The notes under the pieces are model-generated. The model was not told the origin of the DNA. It saw only the letters and a program-made list of their open reading frames with translations, and ran no database searches. A DNA stretch of 24,039 nt from a virus: positions 1-24,039 of IMG/VR virus record IMGVR_UViG_3300044701_000609, one strand, 5' to 3'. The translations under genes and the position numbers were made by a program. Below, piece by piece: positions 1 to 6,820 of the stretch; position 1 is the first letter of the stretch; each line of letters begins with the position of its first letter.

Positions 1-795
1 GCGCTGATGGGATTCATTACCAGTCCCGAGGGCGAGCTGACGGCGGATGAGATGTACGAAGGCGAGCGCGTGAGCGAGTTTTCTCCTGGGGTCTTCAAGT
101 ACCTCGATCCGGGTCAGAGCGTGACCGTGCCGGACATGAACGCACCGGATGGGCAGCTTGAGCCATTCACCCGGTCGATGCTGCGCGCTGTCGCTGCTGG
201 CCTGGGCGTGAGCTTCGAGAGCATCAGCAAGAACTTCTCAGAGAGCAACTACAGCAGCAGCCGGCTGAGCCTGCTTGAGGAGCGTGATGCGTACCGCGTG
301 CTGCAGCGGTACATGATCGAGAACTTCCATCAGCCGGTGTTCAACGCATGGCTGGAGATGGCGGTGCTGAGCGGTGCGGTGAACCTGCCTGGGTATGAGA
401 CCAACCCCGACCGCTATCGCGCTAGCAAGTGGATCCCCCGTAGTTGGGAGTGGGTGGACCCGCAGAAGGAAGTGGATGCGTACAAGACCGCCGTGCGCTG
501 TGGCTTCAAGACTCTGACGCAGGTCATCGCAGAACAGGGCGGTGATCTTGACGATGTGATGCTCACCCGCCAAAGCGAGTTGGCGATGCTCGATGAGTTC
601 AACATCATCACCGACACCGATCCGAGCGAGGTGACTGAGGGTGGTGCGGTGCAGGCTGCAAGGCCGATGGGCACCGAGGCACCGTTCGAGGAGACCGAGG
701 CACCGTTCGAGGAGACCGAGGCGGTGATCGAGGAGGAGGAGGATTATCCCGAGGAGGAAGGGACTGAAGATCTGACGGAAGACCTACAGGAATAG
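1..795 (+). CDS. Phage portal protein, lambda GpB family (C-terminal part)
   Basis: The reading frame is open from base 1, so this is the C-terminal end (about 264 residues) of a gene that begins outside the window. The segment with WIPRSWEWVDPQKEVDA followed by a Gly-Thr turn (GFKTLTQV) is typical of lambda-type portal proteins, which form the dodecameric ring at the capsid vertex through which DNA is packaged and ejected. The last 45 or so residues are extremely acidic and contain a duplicated 7-residue unit (TEAPFEE). Lambda GpB is processed at a terminus in the virion, so an expendable tail is plausible. It lies directly upstream of the protease/capsid gene, as expected. The first in-frame ATG inside the window (base 7) is not the true start. 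Confidence 0.85.
   Translation, partial: ALMGFITSPEGELTADEMYEGERVSEFSPGVFKYLDPGQSVTVPDMNAPDGQLEPFTRSMLRAVAAGLGVSFESISKNFSESNYSSSRLSLLEERDAYRVLQRYMIENFHQPVFNAWLEMAVLSGAVNLPGYETNPDRYRASKWIPRSWEWVDPQKEVDAYKTAVRCGFKTLTQVIAEQGGDLDDVMLTRQSELAMLDEFNIITDTDPSEVTEGGAVQAARPMGTEAPFEETEAPFEETEAVIEEEEDYPEEEGTEDLTEDLQE
673..714 (+). repeat. Two perfect 21-bp tandem copies in the portal gene 3' end
   Basis: The unit accgaggcaccgttcgagga(g) occurs at 673-693 and again, identical, at 694-714, followed by a partial third copy (accgaggc) at 715-722. It is in frame and encodes TEAPFEE twice in the acidic tail of the portal protein. Perfect identity suggests a recent slippage duplication. Confidence 0.9.
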
Positions 796-803
796 GAATC
801 CCA

Positions 804-3116
804 ATGGCCGATAGAATCAAGGCAATACAAGAAAAAAGCGCCGTGGACTCAGAGCGCCCCTATCCGAATGAACATGCTGCTCGGCTGACCGATCCCGAGC
901 AATATGATTTGTTACGTCGAGAGAACGATGCGGGCGGCTCAGGCATTGATTTCATCTACGGGATCAAGGAAGGCGTGAGCGAAATCCAAGCCATCCGGTT
1001 CCGTAGCTCGCAGTTCACGCCTGCTGAGGCGCGCGACTGGTTGGCTGAGCATGATTTCAGCCCGATTGAGTTTGAGGAAGCCACGGGCGATGGTGAAGCC
1101 GATCGTGCGGCACCAAACGAACTGAGCGAGGGTGACTTCGTGCAGTGGGATTCGAGCGGCGGCACTGCTCGCGGGCGGATCGAGCATGTGATGCGTGAAG
1201 GCACGCTGGGTGTGCCCGACACTGAGTTCAGCATTGAAGCTACGGCTGAGGATCCTGCTGCGCTGATCCGCATCTACCGCGAAGGTGAGGATGGCTGGGA
1301 GGCGACCGAAACGCTGGTCGGCCATAAGTTCTCGACGCTCACCAAGATCGCGGCACTGCGGAGCCTGACGGGCAAATATCAGCGTGCAGAGCTGACCAGC
1401 TTTGATGAGGTGGAGGAGCGGACCTTCGAGTTCCCCTTTAGCTCGGAGTATCCGGTGGCTCGGTATTTCGGCAATGAGATTTTGAGCCACGAAAGCAAGG
1501 CGGCTGATCTCAGTCGCCTGAACGATGGCGCTCCGCTGTTGTTCAACCACAACCCTGATCGCGTGATCGGTGTTGTGGAGCGCGCGTATATCGACGGCAA
1601 TAAGCGCCGAGGATATGCGCGTGTGCGGTTTAGCCGCAACTCATTCGCTCAAGAGATCTTGAGTGATGTGAAGGATGGCGTTCTCAGGAATGTCTCCTTC
1701 GGCTACTCCATCGACAAAATGGAGGAGCGCGGCAGTGGCGACTTTGTTGCTACTGCTTGGTCTCCTTACGAGATCAGCGTTGTCTCGGTGCCAGCTGACC
1801 CTGGCGTCGGGATTGGCCGATCGCTTGAGGATGACAATGCTGCTTCGGCAGCACCAACACCCGATCCCATTCCTTCAATGGAAAACACCACCCCCGATCT
1901 GGCAGTGGTGCGGGCCGAAGCCGCTAAGGCTGAGCGTTCCCGCATTGCTGGCATTTCCGCGCTGTGCGATAAGCACGGCATGGCCGACCTCGGCCACCAG
2001 CTGATCGAATCTGGTCGTTCTATCGACGAGGCTCGCGCTGCTGTGCTCGACAAACTCGACATTCAACAGGAGCCCGTGAACATGAGCGCCGCTGACATCG
2101 GCCTTACCGCACAGGAGAGCCGCAGCTTCTCCTTCCTGCGTGCCATCAACTATCTTTCGAACCCGACCGATCGTGCTGCCCGTGAGGCTGCTGCGTTCGA
2201 GATCGAGGCTTCCGAAGCTGCTGCCTCCAAGCTCGGCCGTCAGTCCCGTGGCATCACCGTGCCCCAGGAAGTGCTGCGTCGCGACCTGAACGTTGGCACC
2301 GCTTCTGCCGGCGGCAACCTGGTTGCTACCGAGCTGGATGCTGGTTCGTTCATCGACCTGCTCCGTAACGCTTCCGCCCTGGATCAAGCTGGCGCCACCG
2401 TGCTGACCGGCCTGACCGGCAACGTTGCGATCCCCCGCCAGTCCGGCGCTGCTACCGCTTACTGGGTGGCCGAGTCCGGTTCTCCCACCGAGTCCCAGCA
2501 GACCGTCGACCAAGTGAGCCTGGTGCCCCGCACCTGTGCTGCTTACACCGACTTCAGCAGGCGCCTGATGATCCAGTCCTCCATCGACGTGGAGAACATG
2601 GTACGCAACGACTTGGCGCGCGTGATCGCTCTCAAGATCGACGCCGCTGGTCTGTACGGCACTGGCGCCAGCAACGAGCCTCTCGGCCTGAAGAACACCA
2701 CCGGCATCGGCACTGTTGACTTCGCCGCTGCTGCTCCTACCTTCGCTGAGGTGGTGGATTTGGAGAGCGACGTGGCTACTGCCAACGCTCTGCTTGGCTC
2801 CCCGGTGTATCTGATGAACGCTGCCATGCGCGGCAACCTGAAGACCACCAAGAAAGATGCAGGCTCCGGCATCTTCATCATGGAGAACGGTGAAGTCAAC
2901 GGCTACACCGGCGTGCTCTCCAACCAAGTGGCTTCCGGCGATCTGTGGTTCGGCAACTTCGCTGATCTGATCATCGGCTACTTCTCCGGCCTCGACATCA
3001 TGGTTGACCCCTACACCCACAGCACCTCCGGTACTGTGCGCGTGGTGGCCCTCCAAGACGTTGATATTGCCGTCCGCCACGCCGAATCCTTCAGCCGCGG
3101 CAACGATTCCCTCTGA
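804..3116 (+). CDS. Fused DUF2945 (TUDOR-like) - HK97-type prohead protease - major capsid protein
   Basis: This is a 770-residue polyprotein. Residues 15-95 resemble a conserved N-terminal segment of phage protease-region proteins (GIDFIYGI, QAIRF, EARDWLAEH). Residues 107-185 match a DUF2945/HVA1 TUDOR-like domain (GDFVQW, ATETLVGHKFSTL). Residues 198-340 are a U35/S78 prohead protease, with His249 in FNHNPDRVIG and Ser298 in NVSFGYS as the likely catalytic pair. Residues 360-425 are helical and charged, like the scaffolding delta domain of HK97 capsid proteins. The rest is an HK97-fold major capsid protein. The protease normally matures the capsid by removing the delta domain. Codon use becomes strongly biased (Ser TCC, Arg CGT, Ala GCT) from about base 1880, fitting a highly expressed capsid. 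Internal starts at 1881 and 2082 could give separate capsid protein. Confidence 0.88.
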   Translation: MADRIKAIQEKSAVDSERPYPNEHAARLTDPEQYDLLRRENDAGGSGIDFIYGIKEGVSEIQAIRFRSSQFTPAEARDWLAEHDFSPIEFEEATGDGEADRAAPNELSEGDFVQWDSSGGTARGRIEHVMREGTLGVPDTEFSIEATAEDPAALIRIYREGEDGWEATETLVGHKFSTLTKIAALRSLTGKYQRAELTSFDEVEERTFEFPFSSEYPVARYFGNEILSHESKAADLSRLNDGAPLLFNHNPDRVIGVVERAYIDGNKRRGYARVRFSRNSFAQEILSDVKDGVLRNVSFGYSIDKMEERGSGDFVATAWSPYEISVVSVPADPGVGIGRSLEDDNAASAAPTPDPIPSMENTTPDLAVVRAEAAKAERSRIAGISALCDKHGMADLGHQLIESGRSIDEARAAVLDKLDIQQEPVNMSAADIGLTAQESRSFSFLRAINYLSNPTDRAAREAAAFEIEASEAAASKLGRQSRGITVPQEVLRRDLNVGTASAGGNLVATELDAGSFIDLLRNASALDQAGATVLTGLTGNVAIPRQSGAATAYWVAESGSPTESQQTVDQVSLVPRTCAAYTDFSRRLMIQSSIDVENMVRNDLARVIALKIDAAGLYGTGASNEPLGLKNTTGIGTVDFAAAAPTFAEVVDLESDVATANALLGSPVYLMNAAMRGNLKTTKKDAGSGIFIMENGEVNGYTGVLSNQVASGDLWFGNFADLIIGYFSGLDIMVDPYTHSTSGTVRVVALQDVDIAVRHAESFSRGNDSL
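2068..2084 (+). promoter_or_regulatory. Candidate internal ribosome-binding site and start for free capsid protein
   Basis: Inside the fusion gene, AGGAG (2068-2072) lies nine bases before an in-frame ATG (2082), which is good Shine-Dalgarno spacing. Initiation here would give a 344-residue capsid protein lacking the protease and most of the delta-like segment. The match may be chance, because the same bases encode Q-E-P in the polyprotein. Confidence 0.4.
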
Positions 3117-3118
3117 TC

Positions 3119-3325
3119 ATGTTGATCAAGGTCCTAAGGCAGACCATGCTGGCAGGCCAGGTTGTTCGGATCGGGGATGTCCTTGAGGCATCCCCCTCCG
3201 ACGCCAAGTTTCTGATCGGCATTGGCAAAGCTGTTGTGGCTGCCGCTGCGGTGGCCGAGGTGGTTGAGGAAATCACTCAACCTGCACCCAAACCAACTAC
3301 CCCCCGACGGAGGGCTAAATCATGA
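3119..3325 (+). CDS. Small head-region protein of unknown function
   Basis: The product is 68 residues. It starts two bases after the capsid stop (TGA-tc-ATG), with no clear Shine-Dalgarno, so it is probably translated by coupling. The first 40 residues follow a pattern common to small proteins beside phage capsid genes: a short basic start, a turn with hydrophobic strands (VVRIGDVLEA), then DAKFLIGIGKA. The end is Ala/Val-rich, then Pro-rich and basic (PRRRAKS). Its stop overlaps the next start (ATGA at 3322). The position suggests a head-completion or capsid-associated role, but I do not recognise a named family. Confidence 0.7.
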   Translation: MLIKVLRQTMLAGQVVRIGDVLEASPSDAKFLIGIGKAVVAAAAVAEVVEEITQPAPKPTTPRRRAKS

Positions 3326-3702
3326 CCATCCACAATCTTGGTTCTAAGACCACGGTTCTCGGCCTGCTCCGCAACGACGTTGTGACCGCTACCGGGACCG
3401 GCTCTGCCATCGATCTGCAGGGCTACGAAGGCGACATTGCTGTGCTGCTGGACGCCGAAGCTGGCGGTGCTGGCGTCACCTATGCCGTGAAGCTGACCGA
3501 ATCCGACACCTCCGGCGGTTCCTACACCGACGTAACTGGTGGCGGCTTCACCACCACCACCGCAAACACTGCTTCGCTGCAGAAGATCTTCGTCAACGTC
3601 ACCTCGCTGAAGCGCTACGTCAAGGTCTCTGTGACCGTGGCTGGTGGCACCGGCGCTGGTGCTGTTGCGGTGATCGGCCTGGCTTCCGCCAAGTACGGCT
3701 GA
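3322..3702 (+). CDS. Probable capsid decoration/cement protein
   Basis: The product is 126 residues, rich in Thr, Gly, Ala and Val, with predicted beta strands and no transmembrane segment. GGAGGG (3309-3314) seven bases before the ATG is among the strongest ribosome-binding sites in the window, and codon use is as strongly biased as in the capsid gene. Both point to very high expression. A small beta-rich, highly expressed protein just after the capsid gene is most simply a decoration protein that coats the head. Function is inferred from position, size and expression signals, not from a recognised motif. Its TGA is followed by tc-ATG of the next gene, the same junction as after the capsid gene. 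Confidence 0.6.
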   Translation: MTIHNLGSKTTVLGLLRNDVVTATGTGSAIDLQGYEGDIAVLLDAEAGGAGVTYAVKLTESDTSGGSYTDVTGGGFTTTTANTASLQKIFVNVTSLKRYVKVSVTVAGGTGAGAVAVIGLASAKYG

Positions 3703-3704
3703 TC

Positions 3705-3983
3705 ATGGCGATCACTGAGGATCTGGATGCGTTCTTGGCGGATTTTGGCGTTAGCTGCACAGCTGGCGCTACTACCGCCAACGGAATCCTGGACATGCCA
3801 AGCCAGGTGATCAGCGATGGGATGGTGCTCACCACCGACTACACGCTGACAGCCAGAACCTCGAAGTTTGGGAGCCTCATCCGCGGCGATTCAATCACTG
3901 TGGATGGGGCTGCCTACACCGTCCGAGAGACGATGTTGATTGACGATGGCAAGTTCGTTCAGCTCGGGATACAGAAGACATGA
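3705..3983 (+). CDS. Head-tail connector / head completion protein (lambda FII-like)
   Basis: The product is 92 residues. The pattern MAITEDLDAFLADFGV, then a strand-rich middle (LTTDYTLTARTSKFG, RGDSITVDGAAYTVRE) and a C-terminal DDGKFVQLGIQK, matches small head-tail joining proteins of the lambda gpFII type, which bind the portal/adaptor and receive the tail. Length and position, after capsid and decoration genes and before the tail terminator, agree. It overlaps the next gene by ATGA at 3980. I am fairly sure of the class, less of the exact family. Confidence 0.7.
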   Translation: MAITEDLDAFLADFGVSCTAGATTANGILDMPSQVISDGMVLTTDYTLTARTSKFGSLIRGDSITVDGAAYTVRETMLIDDGKFVQLGIQKT

Positions 3984-4618
3984 GCGGTCCCTTCAAGGTC
4001 AACACACGGAGCCAGTGGGCAGCGCAGAATCCTGTGCTGATGGCGGGAGAGCCTGGCGTTGAAAGCGAGACCGAGAACCTGAAGATCGGTGACGGCAGGA
4101 CAGCGTGGAATACGCTGCCGTATTTCAGCAGTCCAGCGAATTGGGGTTCGTTCTGGGATACAACGTCACAGACCGCTACGGCTAACACGCCGGCGACAAT
4201 CCTGCTGCGTAAGAACGACCTAGACAACCGTGGCATCAAGGTGATCTCGGATAGCCGGATCACGGTTGACCATCCGGGGATTTATAGCTTTACGTTCTCG
4301 ATCCAATTCAGCAATACCGACACGCAGATCCACGACATCAACGTGTGGTTGCGCAAGAACGACAGCGGCGCAAGTGGCGACGTGCTTGACAGCGATAGTA
4401 AGTTCAGCATCATCGCTAGCCACGGCGGCACTGCTGGCAATGTGATCGGCACGGTGAACTTCATCCTCAAGTTGGCGGCGGCGGACTACATCGAGCTGAT
4501 CTGGGCGACTAGCAATGCTGCCGCCTACATCCACGCTGAGGCAGCGGCCACCAGCCCGTTCGCGCATCCGGGGATTCCGGGCATTATTTGCACAGTGGCG
4601 CAGGTGGCTTCAGCATGA
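3980..4618 (+). CDS. Fibre-like protein: Mtd-type N-terminal module plus C1q-like jelly-roll domain
   Basis: The product is 212 residues. Residues 13-48 (WAAQNPVLMAGEPGVESET, then KIGDGRTAWNTLPY) are a short module common at the N-terminus of phage tail fibres and tropism proteins. Residues 53-212 look like a C1q/TNF-type jelly roll (PGIYSFTFSIQF, INVWLRKN, DYIELIW, IHAEAAAT, IICTVAQV). The same N-terminal module opens the large fibre at 12179. This adhesin-like protein sits among head-completion genes, between connector and tail terminator, an unusual place for a tail fibre. A head fibre or capsid-displayed adhesin is a reasonable inference. It is translationally coupled on both sides by ATGA overlaps. 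Confidence 0.7.
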   Translation: MSGPFKVNTRSQWAAQNPVLMAGEPGVESETENLKIGDGRTAWNTLPYFSSPANWGSFWDTTSQTATANTPATILLRKNDLDNRGIKVISDSRITVDHPGIYSFTFSIQFSNTDTQIHDINVWLRKNDSGASGDVLDSDSKFSIIASHGGTAGNVIGTVNFILKLAAADYIELIWATSNAAAYIHAEAAATSPFAHPGIPGIICTVAQVASA

Positions 4619-5043
4619 CAACACGCCGCGAATCGATCCTTGCTCGGATTGAAACGGTGCTTGCTGGCACCACGGGCGTCAGCACGCGGATCTATCGCAG
4701 TCGGGTAGAGCCTCTGGCGAGGGGCGAGAGCCCGGCGATCGTGATCGAGCCGGTGCAGGATCAGGCCGAGCAAAACACCAGCCTGCCGACGTTGGACTGG
4801 AGCTTGACGGTACGGATTGCGGTGATCGTGCGCGGTGCAGTGCCGGATCAGCAGGCTGACCCGATCATCGAAAGCCTGCACAGCAAGCTGATGGCTGATC
4901 TGACGCTCAACGGCTATGCCATTGATGTGCAGCCGCAGTCGGTCAATTTTGAGATGGTCGAAGCTGACCAGCCAGCTGGTGTGATCAGCTGCGATTACTT
5001 GATCCGGTATCGCACCAGTGTTACTAATCTGGCCAGTGCATAG
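4615..5043 (+). CDS. Tail terminator / minor tail protein U-like
   Basis: The product is 142 residues from the ATG at 4615, which overlaps the previous stop (ATGA). An upstream in-frame start at 4588 would overlap the preceding gene by 31 bases and is less likely. The layout RRESILARIETVLAG, ARGESPAIVIEP, LDWSLTVRIAVIVRG, DPIIESLHSKLM, ending with SCDYLIRYRT, fits the family of small alpha/beta tail terminators related to lambda gpU. These cap the tail tube and join it to the head. Position just before the tube gene supports this. Confidence 0.7.
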   Translation: MTTRRESILARIETVLAGTTGVSTRIYRSRVEPLARGESPAIVIEPVQDQAEQNTSLPTLDWSLTVRIAVIVRGAVPDQQADPIIESLHSKLMADLTLNGYAIDVQPQSVNFEMVEADQPAGVISCDYLIRYRTSVTNLASA

Positions 5044-5051
5044 TGGCTACT

Positions 5052-5213
5052 ATGGTGGATGAATACCAAGGGCAAGGCGGCTCGTATCTGCTGAACCCGA
5101 AAACCGGCAAGCGCAAGCTCATCGAGCGAACCGAGCCGGCGCAACCACTCAACCCTCAAGTCGAGGAATTAAGCGATGGCTCTGCTGACCCGGAAGCGCC
5201 TGCTGCTCGCTAA
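5052..5213 (+). CDS. Small ORF of 53 residues overlapping the tail tube gene
   Basis: The reading frame from ATG 5052 (a GTG at 5043 directly abutting the previous stop is an alternative, 56 residues) encodes MVDEYQGQGGSYLLNPKTGK, then a basic and Pro/Glu-rich tail. It fills the otherwise empty 132-base gap between tail terminator and tail tube, and overlaps the tube gene by 38 bases in another frame. The N-terminal pattern (GGSY, DPKTG-like, then LIERT) resembles small proteins I have seen in other phage tail operons. No function can be assigned. Confidence 0.55.
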   Translation: MVDEYQGQGGSYLLNPKTGKRKLIERTEPAQPLNPQVEELSDGSADPEAPAAR

Positions 5214-6111
5214 GGCAGAAGCGACATACGGCACGGACAGCTCCCCTGCTGGCACCGATGCGGTGCTGGTGCGTGAGATGGAGATCACTCCACTGCAGAG
5301 CGACACGGTTGATCGTGAGCTGATCCGCCCCTACCTGGGCGCCTCTCAGCAGCTGCTGGCCAATACTCGCGTCGAGATCACCTTCCAAGTTGAGCTTGCC
5401 GGCTCTGGCACTGCAGGAACCGCGCCTCGGTTTGGCTCGATTTTGAAGGCTTGCGGTTTCAGCGAAACCATTGTGAGCAGCACCAGCGTCACCTATGCGC
5501 CGGTGAGCAGCAGCTTCAGCTCGGTCACCCTCTACTACAACGTGGACGGTGTACGCCACAAGCTGACCGGCTGCCGGGGCAATTTCACGCTCAACGGAAC
5601 CGTGGGCGAGATCCCGTATATCGAGTTCACGATGACGGGCATCTACAACGCACCGACTGACACGGCGCTGCCGTCCGCCACCTACACCAACCAGGCTGTG
5701 CCGCTGGTGTTCAAGGATGGCAACACCAGCAGCTTCGAGTTGCTGAGCTATGCCGGCTGTCTGCAGTCCATCGAGATGGACATGGGCAATGAGGTTGCCT
5801 ACCGCGAGTTGGTCGGCTGCACCAAGGAGGTGCTGATCACCAACCGCAACGTGACCGGCACCGTGATGATGGAAGCGGTGGCGCTGGCCAGCAAGAACTA
5901 TTTCACGGCCGCGCTGTCGGACAGCACCCTCGGCAACCTGCAGTTCACGCACGGCACCGCCGCTGGCAACATCATCACGGTGAGCAGCAGCACCATTGAC
6001 GTGGGCGACGTGAGCTACGACGACCAAGATGGCATCACGATGCTTTCGATCCCGGTGATTGCAGTTCCGAGCGGTTCGGGCAATGATGAGGTGAGCATCG
6101 TCTTCACCTGA
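5176..6111 (+). CDS. Major tail tube protein
   Basis: The product is 311 residues, with AGGAAT upstream (5164-5169). It begins RKRLLLAKAEATYGTDSSP and includes ANTRVEITFQVELAGSGTAG and LTGCRGNFTLNGTVGEIPYIEFTMTGIY, a pattern typical of siphovirus tail tube proteins, in which an aromatic-rich beta sandwich stacks as hexameric rings. Its position between terminator and tail assembly chaperone is diagnostic of the lambda-type order (U, V, G/GT, H). The last 80 residues (NIITVSSSTIDVG to EVSIVFT) may form an extra surface domain, comparable to the C-terminal Ig-like domain of lambda gpV, but I cannot prove that fold. Confidence 0.82.
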   Translation: MALLTRKRLLLAKAEATYGTDSSPAGTDAVLVREMEITPLQSDTVDRELIRPYLGASQQLLANTRVEITFQVELAGSGTAGTAPRFGSILKACGFSETIVSSTSVTYAPVSSSFSSVTLYYNVDGVRHKLTGCRGNFTLNGTVGEIPYIEFTMTGIYNAPTDTALPSATYTNQAVPLVFKDGNTSSFELLSYAGCLQSIEMDMGNEVAYRELVGCTKEVLITNRNVTGTVMMEAVALASKNYFTAALSDSTLGNLQFTHGTAAGNIITVSSSTIDVGDVSYDDQDGITMLSIPVIAVPSGSGNDEVSIVFT

Positions 6112-6117
6112 TCCTGC

Positions 6118-6498
6118 ATGGCGTTTGTCCTTAAGCAATCTCCGACCTACAAATGGCCGGTGAGCTTCCGTGTGCCGACTGATGGCGGCAAATACGAGAA
6201 ACAATCGTTTGACGCTGAGTTCAAGCGTCTCCCGCAGTCCCGGATCAATGAGATCCAGTCCGAGGTGCAGGCACGCCTGAAGGCTGCTGAGAAGGGTGAA
6301 TCGAGCGAGGGCGAGATCAGCGACATCTCGATCGCTGATGAGGTGCTCGCCGGCTGGGAGGGCATTGTTGATGATGAGGGTGATGAGATCCCCTATAGCG
6401 CCACCAGCAAGGCCCAGTTGCTGAATGTGCCGATGATGGCCGGTGCGATCATCGAGTCCTACTTCGACAGCGTGGTGGGTAAGAAGACAAAAAACTGA
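6118..6498 (+). CDS. Tail assembly chaperone, G-like (short, unshifted product)
   Basis: The product is 126 residues. It starts six bases after the tube gene stop. It lies between tube and tape measure genes and ends right at a slippery sequence, the hallmark of lambda gpG-type chaperones that coat the tape measure protein before tube polymerisation. The sequence has an N-terminal strand-rich part (YKWPVSFRVPTDGGKYEKQS), a mixed charged middle with KAAEKGESSEGE, and a helix ending VVGKKTKN. The last sense codons are aca-aaa-aac, then TGA, so the heptamer A AAA AAC sits in the zero frame immediately before the stop. Confidence 0.82.
   Translation: MAFVLKQSPTYKWPVSFRVPTDGGKYEKQSFDAEFKRLPQSRINEIQSEVQARLKAAEKGESSEGEISDISIADEVLAGWEGIVDDEGDEIPYSATSKAQLLNVPMMAGAIIESYFDSVVGKKTKN
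6489..6495 (+). other. A AAA AAC slippery heptamer for -1 programmed ribosomal frameshift
   Basis: A(6489) AAA(6490-6492) AAC(6493-6495) is a canonical X XXY YYZ slippery site in the correct phase of the upstream chaperone frame, followed directly by a TGA at 6496. A slip of -1 continues in an open frame to 6818. The arms ctgatc (6495-6500) and gatcag (6537-6542) are perfect complements and could form a weak downstream stimulatory stem, though the loop is long. Confidence 0.85.
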
Positions 6499-6818
6499 TC
6501 GAGGCTGCGCGTTACTGGCTCAAAGGCGGCGTGATTGATCAGACCGCTGAAGACGCTGCAGCCTTTGGCATTGAAATTGATCTGCCGAAGCAACCGGACT
6601 ATTTCGAGGTGGATCCTGACGCGTGGCCTGCAGTGCAGCTATTTCTGCGCTGTCAGACGCAATGGCGCAGTGGCCCGGCTGGGTTGATCGGGCTGGACTA
6701 TTTAGCGGTTGAACTGACCTCTAGACTGTATGGAGCAACGGATCTCGCGGCCATGCTGGAAGACATCCAGGTGATCGAGGGTGAGATCCTGCTGGCAGTG
6801 CATGAGAAGGCGAAATAA
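6495..6818 (+). CDS. Tail assembly chaperone T extension, read by -1 frameshift from 6118 (233-residue GT-like fusion)
   Basis: After the slip the frame reads LIEAARYWLKGGVIDQTAED and continues for 107 residues, so 126 zero-frame residues plus 107 give a GT-like protein of about 233. An independent start (GTG at 6531) would cut off the conserved-looking LIEAARYWLKGG, and no Shine-Dalgarno precedes it, so translation by frameshift is preferred. In lambda the T domain recruits tube subunits to the tape measure-chaperone complex. The segment includes AWPAVQLFLRCQTQWRSGP and GLDYLAVELTSRLYG. It ends two bases before the tape measure gene. Confidence 0.8.
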   Translation: MIEAARYWLKGGVIDQTAEDAAAFGIEIDLPKQPDYFEVDPDAWPAVQLFLRCQTQWRSGPAGLIGLDYLAVELTSRLYGATDLAAMLEDIQVIEGEILLAVHEKAK

Positions 6819-6820
6819 CG

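Noticed and set aside
1875-3080. 401-residue minus-strand frame opposite the capsid gene
   Set aside because: It mirrors the highly biased codons of the capsid gene (GC-rich third positions) and gives a Val/Gly/His/Ala-rich sequence with no domain; it is a shadow frame.
5149-6204. 351-residue minus-strand frame opposite the tail tube gene
   Set aside because: Low-complexity Ala/His/Arg-rich translation, antisense to a well-supported gene, and it crosses gene borders.
6531-6818. Separate gene starting at GTG 6531
   Set aside because: No Shine-Dalgarno, and the conserved-looking LIEAARYWLKGG lies before the GTG and is reached only by the -1 frameshift.
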